Shown: positions 16,625-25,372, counted from the stretch's first letter. The stretch: DNA of 39,165 nucleotides from Candidatus Falkowella caecavicola (GCA_904420125.1 CAJFUK010000015.1:1-39165); one strand, 5' to 3'. Notes: a model not told the origin generated them from the letters alone. A program made the numbers and translations.

Positions 16625-18838
16625 CTAGTTAATCGCTTCCACCGTCAGGCATTCGACGGCAACCACCGTCCCTTTGGGTACCTGTTCTCCCTGTTTGATC
16701 GACTGGCCGACAATCTTGGCATCTTCGTGTGCAGAAGCACCACCGTTTAACTGAATGTTCAGGCCTGCATTGGTCAGTTCGCGGTTTGCCTGCTCCGGCG
16801 TCAGCCCCATGACCAGTGGAACCGTTGTCATTTCCAACTCATAGTCTTCCTCCGTATAAATCACGATTGTGGAACCTTTCGGTACGGAAATACCTGCCTG
16901 CGGGATCTGTTTGATCACCTTTGTTCCGTCCCCGATCTGGCGCAGTTCCAGATCCATGTTGCTCAGTTTGTTCTGCACGCTCATCACATCGCTGTTTTCC
17001 AGATTTGGAACGACCACATCCAGATTTTCCAGCTCATCTTCACTATATTTAGGATCAATACCCAGATATGGCAAAACATCCCGCATCACGGATGCAACCG
17101 CGGGTGCAGCAACGACGCTGCCGTATACTTCTCCGGCAGTTGGAGTATCAACCATGATCAGTACAGCAATCTGTGGATCATCCGCAGGTGCAAAGCCGAC
17201 AAAGGAAGATACGCGGTCGGTCTCATCGCCGCCTAATTTTTCTGCCGTACCCGATTTACCGCCAATTCGGTATCCTTTTATGTAAGCGTTATTTCCGCCG
17301 TTTGCCGAAACGGCTTCTTCCAATATCATCCGCATTTTTTCAGAGGTTTCCGCGGAAATGACTTGCCGTTTTGGCTCCGGATTGATACTCTCCACAAGAT
17401 TTCCTTCGCTGTCCAGAATCTGTGCTACAATATGCGGCTGTACTAAATATCCGCCGTTGACGGTAGCGCAAAATGCCGTGATCATCTGGAGCGGCGTAAT
17501 ATTCATCGACTGACCGAAAGATTCGCTGGCCAGTTCGACCGGTCCCATTTCTTCGGCGGTATAGTATAAAGTACGGGAAGCCTCGCCCGGAAGATCGATG
17601 CCCGTTTTTTCTGTAAAGCCGTAGGCTTTAAAATATTGATAGAACTTCTCCTTACCCAGCAGCTGTCCGGTTTCAATAAAAGCCGGATTGCAGGAGTTTA
17701 CGACAGCGTCTACGAAGTCGAGCGTGCCATGCCCGCTTCGCTTCCAGCAGTGGATCTTTGTTCCGGCAACGTCGATCACACCGGAACAGTAAAACGAATG
17801 GTCCAGCGTCATGACTCCTTCTTCCAAAGCAGCCGAACCGGTGACAACCTTAAATACGGAACCCGGCTCATATAACTCGGTCAGCGCTTTGTTTTTGCGC
17901 TGCTGTTCCAAGGCGTTGAGCCGCGCCTGTTTCTGTTCGTCCCCTTCCAGAGTCTCCAGTGCGGCAGCCACCTCGGGATCTGTGATCGTATATGGATCAT
18001 TCAGATCATAATCCGGTTTGGTGGACATGGCCAGAATGGCGCCGGTATTGACATCCATGACAATCCCGCAAGCACGGTTTTTCACCTGATGGGTCTCTAC
18101 CGTATCCTCCAACGCTTTCTCCAGGAAGTGCTGAATCTTTTCATCGACCGTTAAAACAAGGGAATTGCCAGGGACCGGGTCATACTGACTCTCAAACTGA
18201 TAGGGCATATAGGAGCCGCGTGCATCTTTGGAAGCGACCACACGCCCCTCCTGCCCTTTTAAAATGTCGTCATAATACAGTTCCAGTCCATACAGTCCCT
18301 GGTTATCGGTTCCCGTAAAACCTAATACCGTAGACAGGAAATTTCCATAAGGATAATACCGCTTGCTGTCTTCCATGAGCTGAATGCCGCTCAGATCGTT
18401 TTCCTCAATAAAGGTAACCACTTCGTCGTGGACAGATTTTTCAATCCTCCTCTTGATCACTTGATAATAACTCTGTTTATTGTCCAGCATGGACAGGATT
18501 TCTTCCCGGTCCACATCCAAAATCCCGGATAAGCCGGATGCAATCAGTTCGTGATCCTCTTCTGGAATCTGGGCGGGGGAAAGGATGACTTTCCAGGCGG
18601 AAGCGCTCTGTGCCAGTACCACCATATTCCGATCATAGATTGTCCCCCGTTTAGCCGCAATCGGCACCGAACGCAGCTGCTGTTCCTGTGCCAAAAGCGC
18701 ATAACTTTTTCCATTATATTCCTCGAACATGCTGATATAAAATACCCTGCCAATCAGTACCGCACAAAGGAGTAAAACGCAGGGCAGAACTATCAGATTC
18801 AGCCGCATCTTCATCTTTTTCGTTGGGGTTTGTGCCAT
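16625..18838 (-). CDS. ftsI: Class B penicillin-binding protein with two PASTA domains (FtsI/SpoVD type)
   Basis: This septal transpeptidase cross-links peptidoglycan outside the membrane. A short cytoplasmic tail and one membrane anchor (LNLIVLPCVLLLCAVLIG) precede a PBP dimerisation domain (KRGTIYDRNMVVLA). The transpeptidase domain has EPGSVFK (Ser327, Lys330), NSCN (SxN, residues 382-384) and KSGTAEK (528-531). Two PASTA domains follow, about 605-663 and 671-735. At 737 residues it is in the range of PBP2B/SpoVD proteins. GGGGAGG precedes the ATG. It lies between ftsL and murE. Without a second copy for comparison, vegetative (FtsI/PBP2B) and sporulation (SpoVD) roles cannot be told apart. 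Confidence 0.95.
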   Translation of the reverse strand: MAQTPTKKMKMRLNLIVLPCVLLLCAVLIGRVFYISMFEEYNGKSYALLAQEQQLRSVPIAAKRGTIYDRNMVVLAQSASAWKVILSPAQIPEEDHELIASGLSGILDVDREEILSMLDNKQSYYQVIKRRIEKSVHDEVVTFIEENDLSGIQLMEDSKRYYPYGNFLSTVLGFTGTDNQGLYGLELYYDDILKGQEGRVVASKDARGSYMPYQFESQYDPVPGNSLVLTVDEKIQHFLEKALEDTVETHQVKNRACGIVMDVNTGAILAMSTKPDYDLNDPYTITDPEVAAALETLEGDEQKQARLNALEQQRKNKALTELYEPGSVFKVVTGSAALEEGVMTLDHSFYCSGVIDVAGTKIHCWKRSGHGTLDFVDAVVNSCNPAFIETGQLLGKEKFYQYFKAYGFTEKTGIDLPGEASRTLYYTAEEMGPVELASESFGQSMNITPLQMITAFCATVNGGYLVQPHIVAQILDSEGNLVESINPEPKRQVISAETSEKMRMILEEAVSANGGNNAYIKGYRIGGKSGTAEKLGGDETDRVSSFVGFAPADDPQIAVLIMVDTPTAGEVYGSVVAAPAVASVMRDVLPYLGIDPKYSEDELENLDVVVPNLENSDVMSVQNKLSNMDLELRQIGDGTKVIKQIPQAGISVPKGSTIVIYTEEDYELEMTTVPLVMGLTPEQANRELTNAGLNIQLNGGASAHEDAKIVGQSIKQGEQVPKGTVVAVECLTVEAIN

Positions 18839-18985
18839 AGAATAAAATCCTCCCCGGAAATCTAATTTTAGCTGGTCCTATGATGAAAACAAGGGCCAAG
18901 AAAATTTCTTAACCCTGCTGTTTTCGATATAACGCTGTGACTTTACGCCATATCCCTATCACAGCTTATTATGCAAGTCCCCGGT

Positions 18986-19456
18986 TTATGCCTTTCCGGT
19001 AATATTCTCTACAAATTCTGTAAGGAGCCGCTGTACCTGATCGAATAGATTCGGTTCTTCCTGCTGCATGATTTCAACCGTTGTTCCGTCAGTCAGTTCA
19101 ATATATTGCATCTGACTTTTTTCCATTTTCACCATTCCCAGGACATTGGAAGCATACTCCTCCACTTTGCTGAGAGAGGCACCGCTTTCCAGCTCCATAT
19201 TCAGGCGAATTCCCTCATTCACCAAAATATCATACTCTTGTTGCTGCATCCGGATTTCCGTATTGATCTCAGAAATCCGCACGTTGTTATAGATGAGCAT
19301 AGAAGTGACAATCAACACGCTCATCAAACCAAAGATCACTTTGGGCAAACTGATTGTATCCTTGACCTTTGGATAAATCTGCTCAATCTGCGGACGCTGC
19401 GGAGCAGCTTGTTTTTCTTCAAATTTTGAGAAATCATATGCCAGATTATTATTCAT
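18986..19456 (-). CDS. ftsL: FtsL-like septum formation initiator protein
   Basis: This 156-residue bitopic protein has an N-terminal cytoplasmic segment, one membrane helix (PKVIFGLMSVLIVTSMLIYN) and a heptad-rich extracytoplasmic part (ISEINTEIRMQQQEYDILVN). This is the FtsL/DivIC architecture, which pairs with FtsQ and activates the FtsW-PBP pair. The sequence is poorly conserved, as usual for FtsL, so position between rsmH and the PBP gene is the main support. GGGAGAG precedes the ATG. A 147-base gap separates it from the PBP gene. Confidence 0.85.
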   Translation of the reverse strand: MNNNLAYDFSKFEEKQAAPQRPQIEQIYPKVKDTISLPKVIFGLMSVLIVTSMLIYNNVRISEINTEIRMQQQEYDILVNEGIRLNMELESGASLSKVEEYASNVLGMVKMEKSQMQYIELTDGTTVEIMQQEEPNLFDQVQRLLTEFVENITGKA

Positions 19457-19476
19457 AAAAGCGTCTCTCCCATTCT

Positions 19477-20403
19477 CTATAATTTTTCAAGTATCCGCAG
19501 TTTTGCACTTTGACTTCGTTTGTTTTGTGCCAGTTCCGTCTCTGAGGGAAGCAGGGGCTTACGGGTAATCAGTTTGGCTTTTGGCTGGTGCCCACATCGG
19601 CATACCGGAAAATCAGGCGGACAAACGCATCCCTGGCACCATGCCTGATACCGTTGCTTTACGATTCTGTCTTCCAGCGAATGAAAAGTCAGTACAACCA
19701 GCCGGCCACCTGGCGCCAAAAGCTCAAAAGCTGCGTCCAACCCGTCGGAAAGCCGGTCCAGTTCTGCATTGACGGCAATTCGCAACGCCTGGAACGTCCG
19801 CTTGCAGGGATTTTTTTCCCGTCTGGCCTTTGCTGGCATAGCGCTTTTAATGATGTCGGCCAACGCAAAAGTGGTGCTGATTTCCTGCTCCTGTCGTTTT
19901 CGAACGATAGCGGCTGCAATACTGCCGCTGAATCGTTCCTCTCCATATTCCCGAAAAATTCTTTCCAATTCTTCTTTGGAATAAGTATTGACAATTTCTC
20001 TGGCAGAAATTCCCTGTTTGCTCATCCGCATGTCCAAATTCCCATCATGCATATAGGAAAATCCCCGTTCGGCCGTGTCTAACTGGAAAGAGGATACCCC
20101 CAGGTCCAGCAGCACACCATCAACATTTTCGATCTGCTGCGCAGCCGCTACCTGACGCATTTCGGAAAAATTAGCCTGTATCACCCTGGCAGACGGATAC
20201 ACTTCCAGGCGTTTTTTCGCAGTTTCTATGGCATCGGGATCCTGATCCAGGGCCAGCAGGATTCCCTGGTCCGATAAGCGGGAAGCAATCGCAGACGAAT
20301 GTCCTGCACCGCCTGCCGTGCCGTCTATATACACGCCGTCCGGCCGAATCCGCAACCCCTCTATACATTCGGGAAGCATTACAGAAAAATGTGAAAATTC
20401 CAA
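19477..20403 (-). CDS. rsmH: 16S rRNA (cytosine-1402-N4)-methyltransferase RsmH
   Basis: RsmH (MraW) methylates N4 of C1402 in the ribosomal P site. The N-terminus FSHFSVMLPECIEGL, SAM-binding IDGTAGGAGHSSAI, DGVLLDLGVSSFQLD and LTFHSLEDRIVKQ are all diagnostic. A Cys-rich segment (CQGCVCPPDFPVCRCG) precedes the C-terminus. Start is TTG at 20403, with AGAGG 7 bases upstream; no ATG is well placed. It follows mraZ by 30 bases, the standard arrangement. Confidence 0.97.
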   Translation of the reverse strand: MEFSHFSVMLPECIEGLRIRPDGVYIDGTAGGAGHSSAIASRLSDQGILLALDQDPDAIETAKKRLEVYPSARVIQANFSEMRQVAAAQQIENVDGVLLDLGVSSFQLDTAERGFSYMHDGNLDMRMSKQGISAREIVNTYSKEELERIFREYGEERFSGSIAAAIVRKRQEQEISTTFALADIIKSAMPAKARREKNPCKRTFQALRIAVNAELDRLSDGLDAAFELLAPGGRLVVLTFHSLEDRIVKQRYQAWCQGCVCPPDFPVCRCGHQPKAKLITRKPLLPSETELAQNKRSQSAKLRILEKL

Positions 20404-20433
20404 ACCAGCACCTCTTTCTGTCCCGGGTTCGGA

Positions 20434-20853
20434 CTAAAAGCCCAGCTCATCCATTGCCTCTGCGATCGAATCTGCCGAAAGCCCCATACAGATTTCATCC
20501 CATGCAGCCTTGTCCCAAATTTCGGCGCGATTGGATGCACCGACAATCATGACATCCTTTTCCAGGTGTGCATATTCCCGCAGGTTCGCAGGAATCACAA
20601 TCCGCCCCTGCTTGTCCGGTTCCACTTCACAGGCTCCCGCAAAAAGAAACCGTTTCAGTCCGCGGGATTTAGATAAAGGCAGTGCGTTGATCTTGTCCGA
20701 AAGAAGCGCCCATTCTGTCTGAGAGTACACAAACAGACAGTTATCAAGACCCCGTGTGAGGATAAAGCGATCTCCCAGATCTTCCCGGAGTTTTACCGGA
20801 AAATTAACTCTGCCTTTGACATCCAGCGCATGACTGAATTCTCCGATCAGCAT
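20434..20853 (-). CDS. mraZ: Transcriptional regulator MraZ
   Basis: MraZ is a SpoVT-AbrB-fold protein that represses or modulates its own dcw operon. Both repeats are present: MLIGEFSHALDVKGRVNFP and a second around CEVEPDKQGRIVIPANLREYA. Its 139 residues are typical. AGGTGGGG precedes the ATG at 20853. It is the first gene of the cluster, and three evenly spaced GTGG repeats that fit MraZ boxes lie just downstream of the promoter (20975-20999), so autoregulation is likely. Confidence 0.96.
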   Translation of the reverse strand: MLIGEFSHALDVKGRVNFPVKLREDLGDRFILTRGLDNCLFVYSQTEWALLSDKINALPLSKSRGLKRFLFAGACEVEPDKQGRIVIPANLREYAHLEKDVMIVGASNRAEIWDKAAWDEICMGLSADSIAEAMDELGF

Positions 20854-20974
20854 TTCCCCACCTGCCTCTCTTGCCGGCTGTTATCCCCCGGCATGGATCT
20901 TTATAATACGTTAAAACATTTTTGTCATTTTGGGGTACCGGTTATAAAATTGGCCTTTATGGATAGCAAACTAA

Positions 20975-20999
20975 CCACCTGTCCCCACTTTTCACCACT
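20975..20999 (-). promoter_or_regulatory. Triple MraZ-box operator
   Basis: On the minus strand AGTGG (20999-20995), AGTGG (20989-20985) and GGTGG (20979-20975) repeat at exactly 10-bp intervals, just downstream of the -10. MraZ proteins of other bacteria bind three or more short TGGG- or GTG-containing repeats with 10-bp spacing in this position. The operator lies in the early transcribed region, consistent with direct control of RNA polymerase. Confidence 0.72.
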
Positions 21000-21008
21000 A
21001 CAGTACCT

Positions 21009-21037
21009 ATTATAAACAGTTTTTTATGATATTGCAA
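21009..21037 (-). promoter_or_regulatory. Main promoter of the dcw cluster
   Basis: On the minus strand TTGCAA (21037-21032) and TATAAT (21014-21009) are separated by exactly 17 bases. The resulting leader to mraZ is about 150 nucleotides long and begins with the MraZ boxes. Confidence 0.8.
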
Positions 21038-21221
21038 TAGATAAAAGCGTTTTTTATACAAGTTTTTTTCCCATTTTTTCTGATTTTACGGCCCTTTTCT
21101 TAACTTTTCTTCAAATTTGTAATTTTTTTACTTTCCATAACAGAAAAAGGTTGTTTTTTCCCACAACAGGCAGTTTTTTGGCGTTGTTCACATTCTGATA
21201 AAGACTGCCTGTTGTCAGACG

Positions 21222-21270
21222 AAAAAATACCCCTGACAAAGACATGCAAACTTTGTCAGAGGTATTTTTT
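21222..21270. terminator. Hairpin terminator after the HD-domain gene
   Basis: The arms 21222-21241 and 21251-21270 pair over 20 bases with one mismatch around a 9-base loop. The stem is flanked by A6 on one side and T7 on the other, so it can act in both directions. It ends the uvrC-HD transcript. Confidence 0.82.
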
Positions 21271-21306
21271 TATCATTTCCATACCGCGCCAAGATTCCCG
21301 GTATCC

Positions 21307-21975
21307 TTACAGCAGCCGCTGTCCGTTAATCACCAGCCCAAACCGGATTTTCAAGAATTCCGCCGCATGGCTGCAAAGCAGCATACGCTGCATAAAAATC
21401 TCAAAATAACTCATCACCGGTGATATTTGGGTATCGATCGTCAGCTCCAGCAAAATCTCTCTGAGGTCATGGCTCAGGGTCAGAACAGACCTTTCTACCG
21501 CATAGTTAACCCGGTCATGAATATCAAAATTGGTGATATCACTGTTTCGCACACGGCTTCGTCGCACGTCGCTCTTGTCGGCCAGAATCAATGCGGCCGC
21601 AATGGCGTTGACCGGTGCTGCTGTCCCCTCATCGTGATTGCCGATTGCACTGATGATATAGGCCACTTCATCCGGCTCCATCCCCATATTCCGCAGAATC
21701 CGAAAGCTCATCAAAGCACCGCTCTGCGCATGGGCAACGCGGTTGACGACATTGCCGATATCATGCATATAACCGGCGATTTGCGCCAATTCCTGCTCCC
21801 TCTGCGGATATCCCAGTTCCCGGAGAATATAGCTTGCGTTTTCTGCCGACCGCATCACATGGGCAAACGCATGTTCCGTATACCCCAGGCTGGCCAGCGT
21901 TTCGTCCGCCCGCAGGATATAGGCCCGAATCTCCGGGTTATTCCGCACTTCTTCAAAAGTAACCAATTTTTCCAT
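21307..21975 (-). CDS. HD-domain phosphohydrolase
   Basis: This 222-residue protein has an HD metal-binding core: HAFAHVMRSAENA (first His), YMHDIGNVVNR (the HD pair), IGNHDEGTAA, and ILADKSDVRRSRVRN (last Asp). HD hydrolases cleave phosphomonoesters or cyclic/di-nucleotides using divalent metals. The distal part (IHDRVNYAVERSVLTLS onward) is less familiar, and the substrate cannot be assigned. GGAAAGGA precedes the ATG. It lies 26 bases after uvrC and shares its promoter and terminator, suggesting co-expression rather than proving a DNA repair role. Confidence 0.88.
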   Translation of the reverse strand: MEKLVTFEEVRNNPEIRAYILRADETLASLGYTEHAFAHVMRSAENASYILRELGYPQREQELAQIAGYMHDIGNVVNRVAHAQSGALMSFRILRNMGMEPDEVAYIISAIGNHDEGTAAPVNAIAAALILADKSDVRRSRVRNSDITNFDIHDRVNYAVERSVLTLSHDLREILLELTIDTQISPVMSYFEIFMQRMLLCSHAAEFLKIRFGLVINGQRLL

Positions 21976-22001
21976 ATTGCCGTCCTTTCCGCACCTGACC
22001 G

Positions 22002-23819
22002 CTATAGCATTTCTGCAATCCAGAGCCGCAGTTCTTCCGCCTTTTCGAGCGAAATTTTAGCCACTGCCCGCAGCTCTTCAGCAGTTGCCTCTTTGATGGC
22101 TTTTTTCGTCTTAAAATGACTCAACAGCGCGAGAGCTTTTTTGGGACCGATTCCCTGCACACGGGTCAATTCCATTTCAAACGCTGTCTTTTTGCGAACG
22201 TTTCTCTGGAACTGGATGGTAAAGCGGTGCACTTCATCCTGAATCCGAGTCACCAGTGCAAAAGCCTGTTTCTGAGCGTTGATCGCGATTTCTCCTCCCT
22301 CGACTGCAATGGCACGCGTACGGTGCCGGTCATCCTTTACCATACCAAACAAGGGGACAGAAAGCCCATACTTTTCTATCATTTCCCGTACAACTGCAAC
22401 ATGTCCTTTGCCACCGTCCAGCAGAATCAAATCCGGAAGCCGCCCAAAACCGGTGCCGGATTCTTTCTCCTCAACATAATGCCGTAACCGCCGATCCAGC
22501 ATTTCCCGCATGGAAGCATAGTCGTCCCGCGTCTGCGTTTGGCGGATAGAAAACCGTTTGTAAGCGGATTTCAGAGGCCGGCCGTTTTGAAAAACCACCA
22601 TACCGCCTACAATCCCACTGTCCCCTAAATTCGAAATATCATATGCTTCAATATACTCCGGCGTCTTGTCAAGCCCCAACAGCCTGGTTAATTCGTCCAG
22701 AGCCTGAATTTCCCGTCCAGTGCGGCTGACTTTATAGGAAAGCTGTTCTGTCGCATTGGACATGGCCAGTTGGATCAGCTTATGCCCTTCGCTTCTCTGG
22801 GGAATCCGAATCTGTACGGTTCGTCCGGAAAGCCGGTTCAAAAACTCCTGCAGCAGCGGCAGATCAGAGGGTTCATCATCCAGAAAAAGAATCTTCGGAT
22901 AATCATTGTGCTGCGCATAATAACGGGTCAAAAATTCAGAACGTGCCTCTTTGGCATCATAAATATCATGATAAATAAAATGCTCTTTATCCCGCAGTCG
23001 ACCGTTACGAAACTTCAGGACGGCAAAACAGACAGTCTGACCGTTTACAGCCATCGCTATTGTATCCAGATCCTGTTCATTTTTCAACAGGACCTTTTGC
23101 GTTTCAGCGATTTTTTGCATAGCCTGTATCCGGTTACGGATTAAAGCCGCACGTTCAAACTGCAGGTTTTCAGATGCTTCGAGCATCTGCGCTTTGAGTT
23201 CTTCGACCGAAGCTGCGCTTCCGTTTTTCATATAAGCGACAGCCTGGTTCACTGTATCCGCATAGTCTGCTGCAGAAATTTTGCCTGTACATACACCGGA
23301 ACACTGTTTAATGTAATAGTTCAGGCAGGGACGGCCGCGGCCAATTTCCTGCGGGAACCGTCTGGAACAGGTCGGCAGCATAAACACCCGATTGGCCTCA
23401 TCCACTGTTTGGGTGACGGCGAATGAGCTGGTATAAGGGCCCAATATGGTACCGTCCTGCGGCTTCTGCTTTTCCGCTGTAATTTTAGAATAAGGAGCCG
23501 GAGAAATCCAGACATAGTGATAGCCCTTATCATCCTTTAACAGGATATTATATTTGGGATTATACTGTTTAATCAGACTGCATTCCAACACCAGCGCTTC
23601 AAACTCGCTGTCGGTAACAATAAAGTCAAAATCCTGTACCTGGCTGACCATACGGCGTACTTTTTCGTTATGTTGGGAATTCTTTCGGAAATAACTGCTG
23701 ACCCGATTTTTCAGACGTTTTGCTTTTCCGACATAAATAATGTTGCCGCCTTTATCCTTCATCAGATAAACGCCCGGCTTATCCGTCAGTTTGTGTACTT
23801 TATCCCGCAGATATTCCAT
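22002..23819 (-). CDS. uvrC: Excinuclease ABC subunit UvrC
   Basis: UvrC makes both incisions around bulky DNA lesions in nucleotide excision repair. The N-terminal GIY-YIG nuclease is KPGVYLMKDKGGNIIYVGK with NRVSSYF. A UVR domain (about residues 205-240, VEELKAQMLEASENLQFERA) binds UvrB. The RNase H-like second nuclease has EAYDISNLGDSGIVGGMVVF and ILLDGGKGHV. A C-terminal helix-hairpin-helix pair begins RVQGIGPKKALALL. The 605-residue length is normal. A strong promoter lies about 35 bases upstream; GAGAGGGGG is farther than usual from the ATG, so an in-frame non-ATG start a few codons upstream is possible. Confidence 0.97.
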   Translation of the reverse strand: MEYLRDKVHKLTDKPGVYLMKDKGGNIIYVGKAKRLKNRVSSYFRKNSQHNEKVRRMVSQVQDFDFIVTDSEFEALVLECSLIKQYNPKYNILLKDDKGYHYVWISPAPYSKITAEKQKPQDGTILGPYTSSFAVTQTVDEANRVFMLPTCSRRFPQEIGRGRPCLNYYIKQCSGVCTGKISAADYADTVNQAVAYMKNGSAASVEELKAQMLEASENLQFERAALIRNRIQAMQKIAETQKVLLKNEQDLDTIAMAVNGQTVCFAVLKFRNGRLRDKEHFIYHDIYDAKEARSEFLTRYYAQHNDYPKILFLDDEPSDLPLLQEFLNRLSGRTVQIRIPQRSEGHKLIQLAMSNATEQLSYKVSRTGREIQALDELTRLLGLDKTPEYIEAYDISNLGDSGIVGGMVVFQNGRPLKSAYKRFSIRQTQTRDDYASMREMLDRRLRHYVEEKESGTGFGRLPDLILLDGGKGHVAVVREMIEKYGLSVPLFGMVKDDRHRTRAIAVEGGEIAINAQKQAFALVTRIQDEVHRFTIQFQRNVRKKTAFEMELTRVQGIGPKKALALLSHFKTKKAIKEATAEELRAVAKISLEKAEELRLWIAEML

Positions 23820-23851
23820 TCGTTCCAGAACAATTCCCCCTCTCCATCATT

Positions 23852-23881
23852 ATTATAAACATTCGGCCGCATAGATGTCAA
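23852..23881 (-). promoter_or_regulatory. Promoter of uvrC-HD operon
   Basis: On the minus strand TTGACA (23881-23876) and TATAAT (23857-23852) are both perfect, with an 18-base spacer. No obvious SOS-type operator is seen next to it. Confidence 0.8.
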
Positions 23882-23938
23882 ATTTGTCTACAGAAAAATT
23901 CCGGAAATCATCCATGCGTGTTACATTTGATAACGAAC

Positions 23939-23968
23939 AAAAATCCACCGGTCGCCCGGTGGATTTTT
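23939..23968 (-). terminator. Terminator of the HPr gene
   Basis: The arms AAAAATCCACCGG (23939-23951) and its complement (23956-23968) pair perfectly over 13 bases around the loop TCGC. On the minus strand the stem ends in TTTTTG after the HPr stop. Confidence 0.85.
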
Positions 23969-23992
23969 CAACGTCAGTCTGCCTGACCTATA

Positions 23993-24256
23993 TTACTCGA
24001 CAAAACCGCTGTTTACCAGTTTCACAAGACCGTCCACTGCTTCCTGCTCATCTGCGCCGTCAGCAATAATACGGATTGTGGTACCGCCTACGATCCCCAG
24101 CGAAAGAACACCGAGCAGACTTTTTGCATTGACTCTGCGCTCCTCTTTTTCTACCCAGATAGAAGATTTAAACTCATTGGCCTTCTGGATAAAAAACGTT
24201 GCCGGGCGGGCATGTAAACCTACCTGATTCTGAACAGCTACCTCTTTAACGTACAT
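23993..24256 (-). CDS. ptsH: HPr family phosphocarrier protein
   Basis: This 87-residue protein has the HPr fold. NQVGLHARPATFFIQKA places the phosphorylated His at residue 15, and NAKSLLGVLSLGI places the regulatory Ser at residue 46, the canonical numbers. It should carry phosphate from enzyme I to sugar permeases, and when phosphorylated on Ser46 act with CcpA in carbon control. The gene stands alone, with no ptsI, between a strong promoter and a terminator. Its leader is long and appears structured. Keeping both His15 and Ser46 argues against a Crh-only protein. Confidence 0.93.
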   Translation of the reverse strand: MYVKEVAVQNQVGLHARPATFFIQKANEFKSSIWVEKEERRVNAKSLLGVLSLGIVGGTTIRIIADGADEQEAVDGLVKLVNSGFVE

Positions 24257-24378
24257 GTATGTTTTCTCCTCTCTGCAAACTACATACCTATAGGTCCTGC
24301 TGCAGCGAAATCTGTGTAACGTTTCATCCGATACAAGACAAAGTCCGTCTGCAAAGCAGGAGTTTTATACTGTATTAG

Positions 24379-24397
24379 AATAACTATAGTAGTTATT
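24379..24397. repeat. 8-bp inverted repeat overlapping the HPr -10
   Basis: AATAACTA (24379-24386) and TAGTTATT (24390-24397) are perfectly complementary around 3 bases. The repeat overlaps the TATAAT element and the expected transcription start, so it is a candidate operator or a hairpin at the very 5' end of the transcript. Confidence 0.45.
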
Positions 24398-24422
24398 ATA
24401 CCACAAAGCTTGCCCACGTCAA
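24395..24422 (-). promoter_or_regulatory. Promoter of the HPr gene
   Basis: On the minus strand TTGACG (24422-24417) and a perfect TATAAT (24400-24395) are 16 bases apart, giving a leader of about 130 bases before the HPr start codon. Confidence 0.75.
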
Positions 24423-24616
24423 TCTTTCCGGGGGGTTTTTATAGGCAAAACAAAAATTTTCTGCTTTTAGCTGATATAAAATAAAATTTTCAATTGCCTG
24501 TTTGGTTATTATCACCATATTTCTTTCAACATATACAGCATAATCATTAGTTTCCATTCCATAATATGGAAATCGTTGTCATTTTGTGCAAAAACACGTC
24601 CATATTGTATCTCATT

Positions 24617-25372
24617 TTACAGTTCAAAATGTTCGTCCGGAAAAAGTTTGGCCGCCTTTTTCAGCCGCTTGGCGTCCGCCGGATCCGGCACAAAACGTGC
24701 CATCATATCCGGGCGTTTGATACGGGTGCGTTCTATGGACTTGAGCCTGCGCCAAATTTCTATGTTTGCATGATGGCCGGACAGAAGCACATCCGGTACC
24801 TTACGGCCCATCCACTCTTCCGGCCGGGTATACTGTGGATATTCCAGCAAGCCGTGAAAATGACTTTCCTCTTCAAAACAGGAGGAATCTGCCAGCACGC
24901 CGTCGCAAAGCCGGATGATGCTGTCGGCAACAACCAGTGCCGGCAGTTCTCCCCCGGTCAGAACATAATCACCAATTGAGATTTCCTCATCGACAATCTC
25001 CTCCAGCAGGCGCTCATCGACTCCCTCATAATGCCCGCAGAGAAGCAGGAGATTTTCCCGATGGGAAAATTCAACCGCAAGCTGCTGCGAAAACGGCCTT
25101 CCCTGAGGAGACATATATATCGTATGCGGCCGTGTACCAGTCTGTTCGCAGACAGCTTTCCAACAGAGATAAATCGGCTCTGCCTGCATGACCATTCCTC
25201 TTCCGCCGCCATAAGGCGCATCATCTACCCGGCGGTGCCGGTCCTGGGTATAATCCCGGATATTATGGCACTGCACTGTCACCAGCCCCTGCGCGCAGGC
25301 CCGTCCGACAATGCTTTCCTTTAAAACAGCGGTGCACATGTCCGGAAAGAGGGTTAATATATCAATCCGCAT
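24617..25372 (-). CDS. trmD: tRNA (guanine37-N1)-methyltransferase TrmD
   Basis: TrmD methylates N1 of G37 next to the anticodon, preventing +1 frameshifting. The SPOUT trefoil-knot motifs are intact: DILTLFPDMC, DAPYGGGRGMVMQ, LLLCGHYEGVDERLLE and EISIGDYVLTGGELPALV. The ATG at 25372 (251 residues) overlaps the end of rimM by 11 bases, with AAAGGA about 10 bases upstream; a TTG two codons earlier is less likely. It is the last gene of the ylxM-ffh-rpsP-khpA-rimM-trmD set. Confidence 0.96.
   Translation of the reverse strand: MRIDILTLFPDMCTAVLKESIVGRACAQGLVTVQCHNIRDYTQDRHRRVDDAPYGGGRGMVMQAEPIYLCWKAVCEQTGTRPHTIYMSPQGRPFSQQLAVEFSHRENLLLLCGHYEGVDERLLEEIVDEEISIGDYVLTGGELPALVVADSIIRLCDGVLADSSCFEEESHFHGLLEYPQYTRPEEWMGRKVPDVLLSGHHANIEIWRRLKSIERTRIKRPDMMARFVPDPADAKRLKKAAKLFPDEHFEL

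Larger units (their letters stand above)
20854..21306. other. Control region upstream of mraZ and downstream of HD gene
   Basis: This AT-rich stretch has no gene. It holds a 17-bp-spaced promoter (21009-21037), three MraZ-box-like repeats (20975-20999) in the mraZ leader, long A/T runs further upstream, and a near-perfect hairpin terminator (21222-21270) ending the uvrC-HD transcript. Confidence 0.7.
24257..24616. other. HPr promoter and leader region; trailing end of the trmD operon
   Basis: There is no gene. On the minus strand it contains the HPr promoter (24395-24422), an inverted repeat over the -10 (24379-24397), and a leader of about 130 bases whose ends can pair (CCTGCT with AGCAGG). 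Closer to trmD is a weak 7-bp hairpin, TTTCCAT with ATGGAAA (24551-24572), that may end the trmD transcript. Confidence 0.5.
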
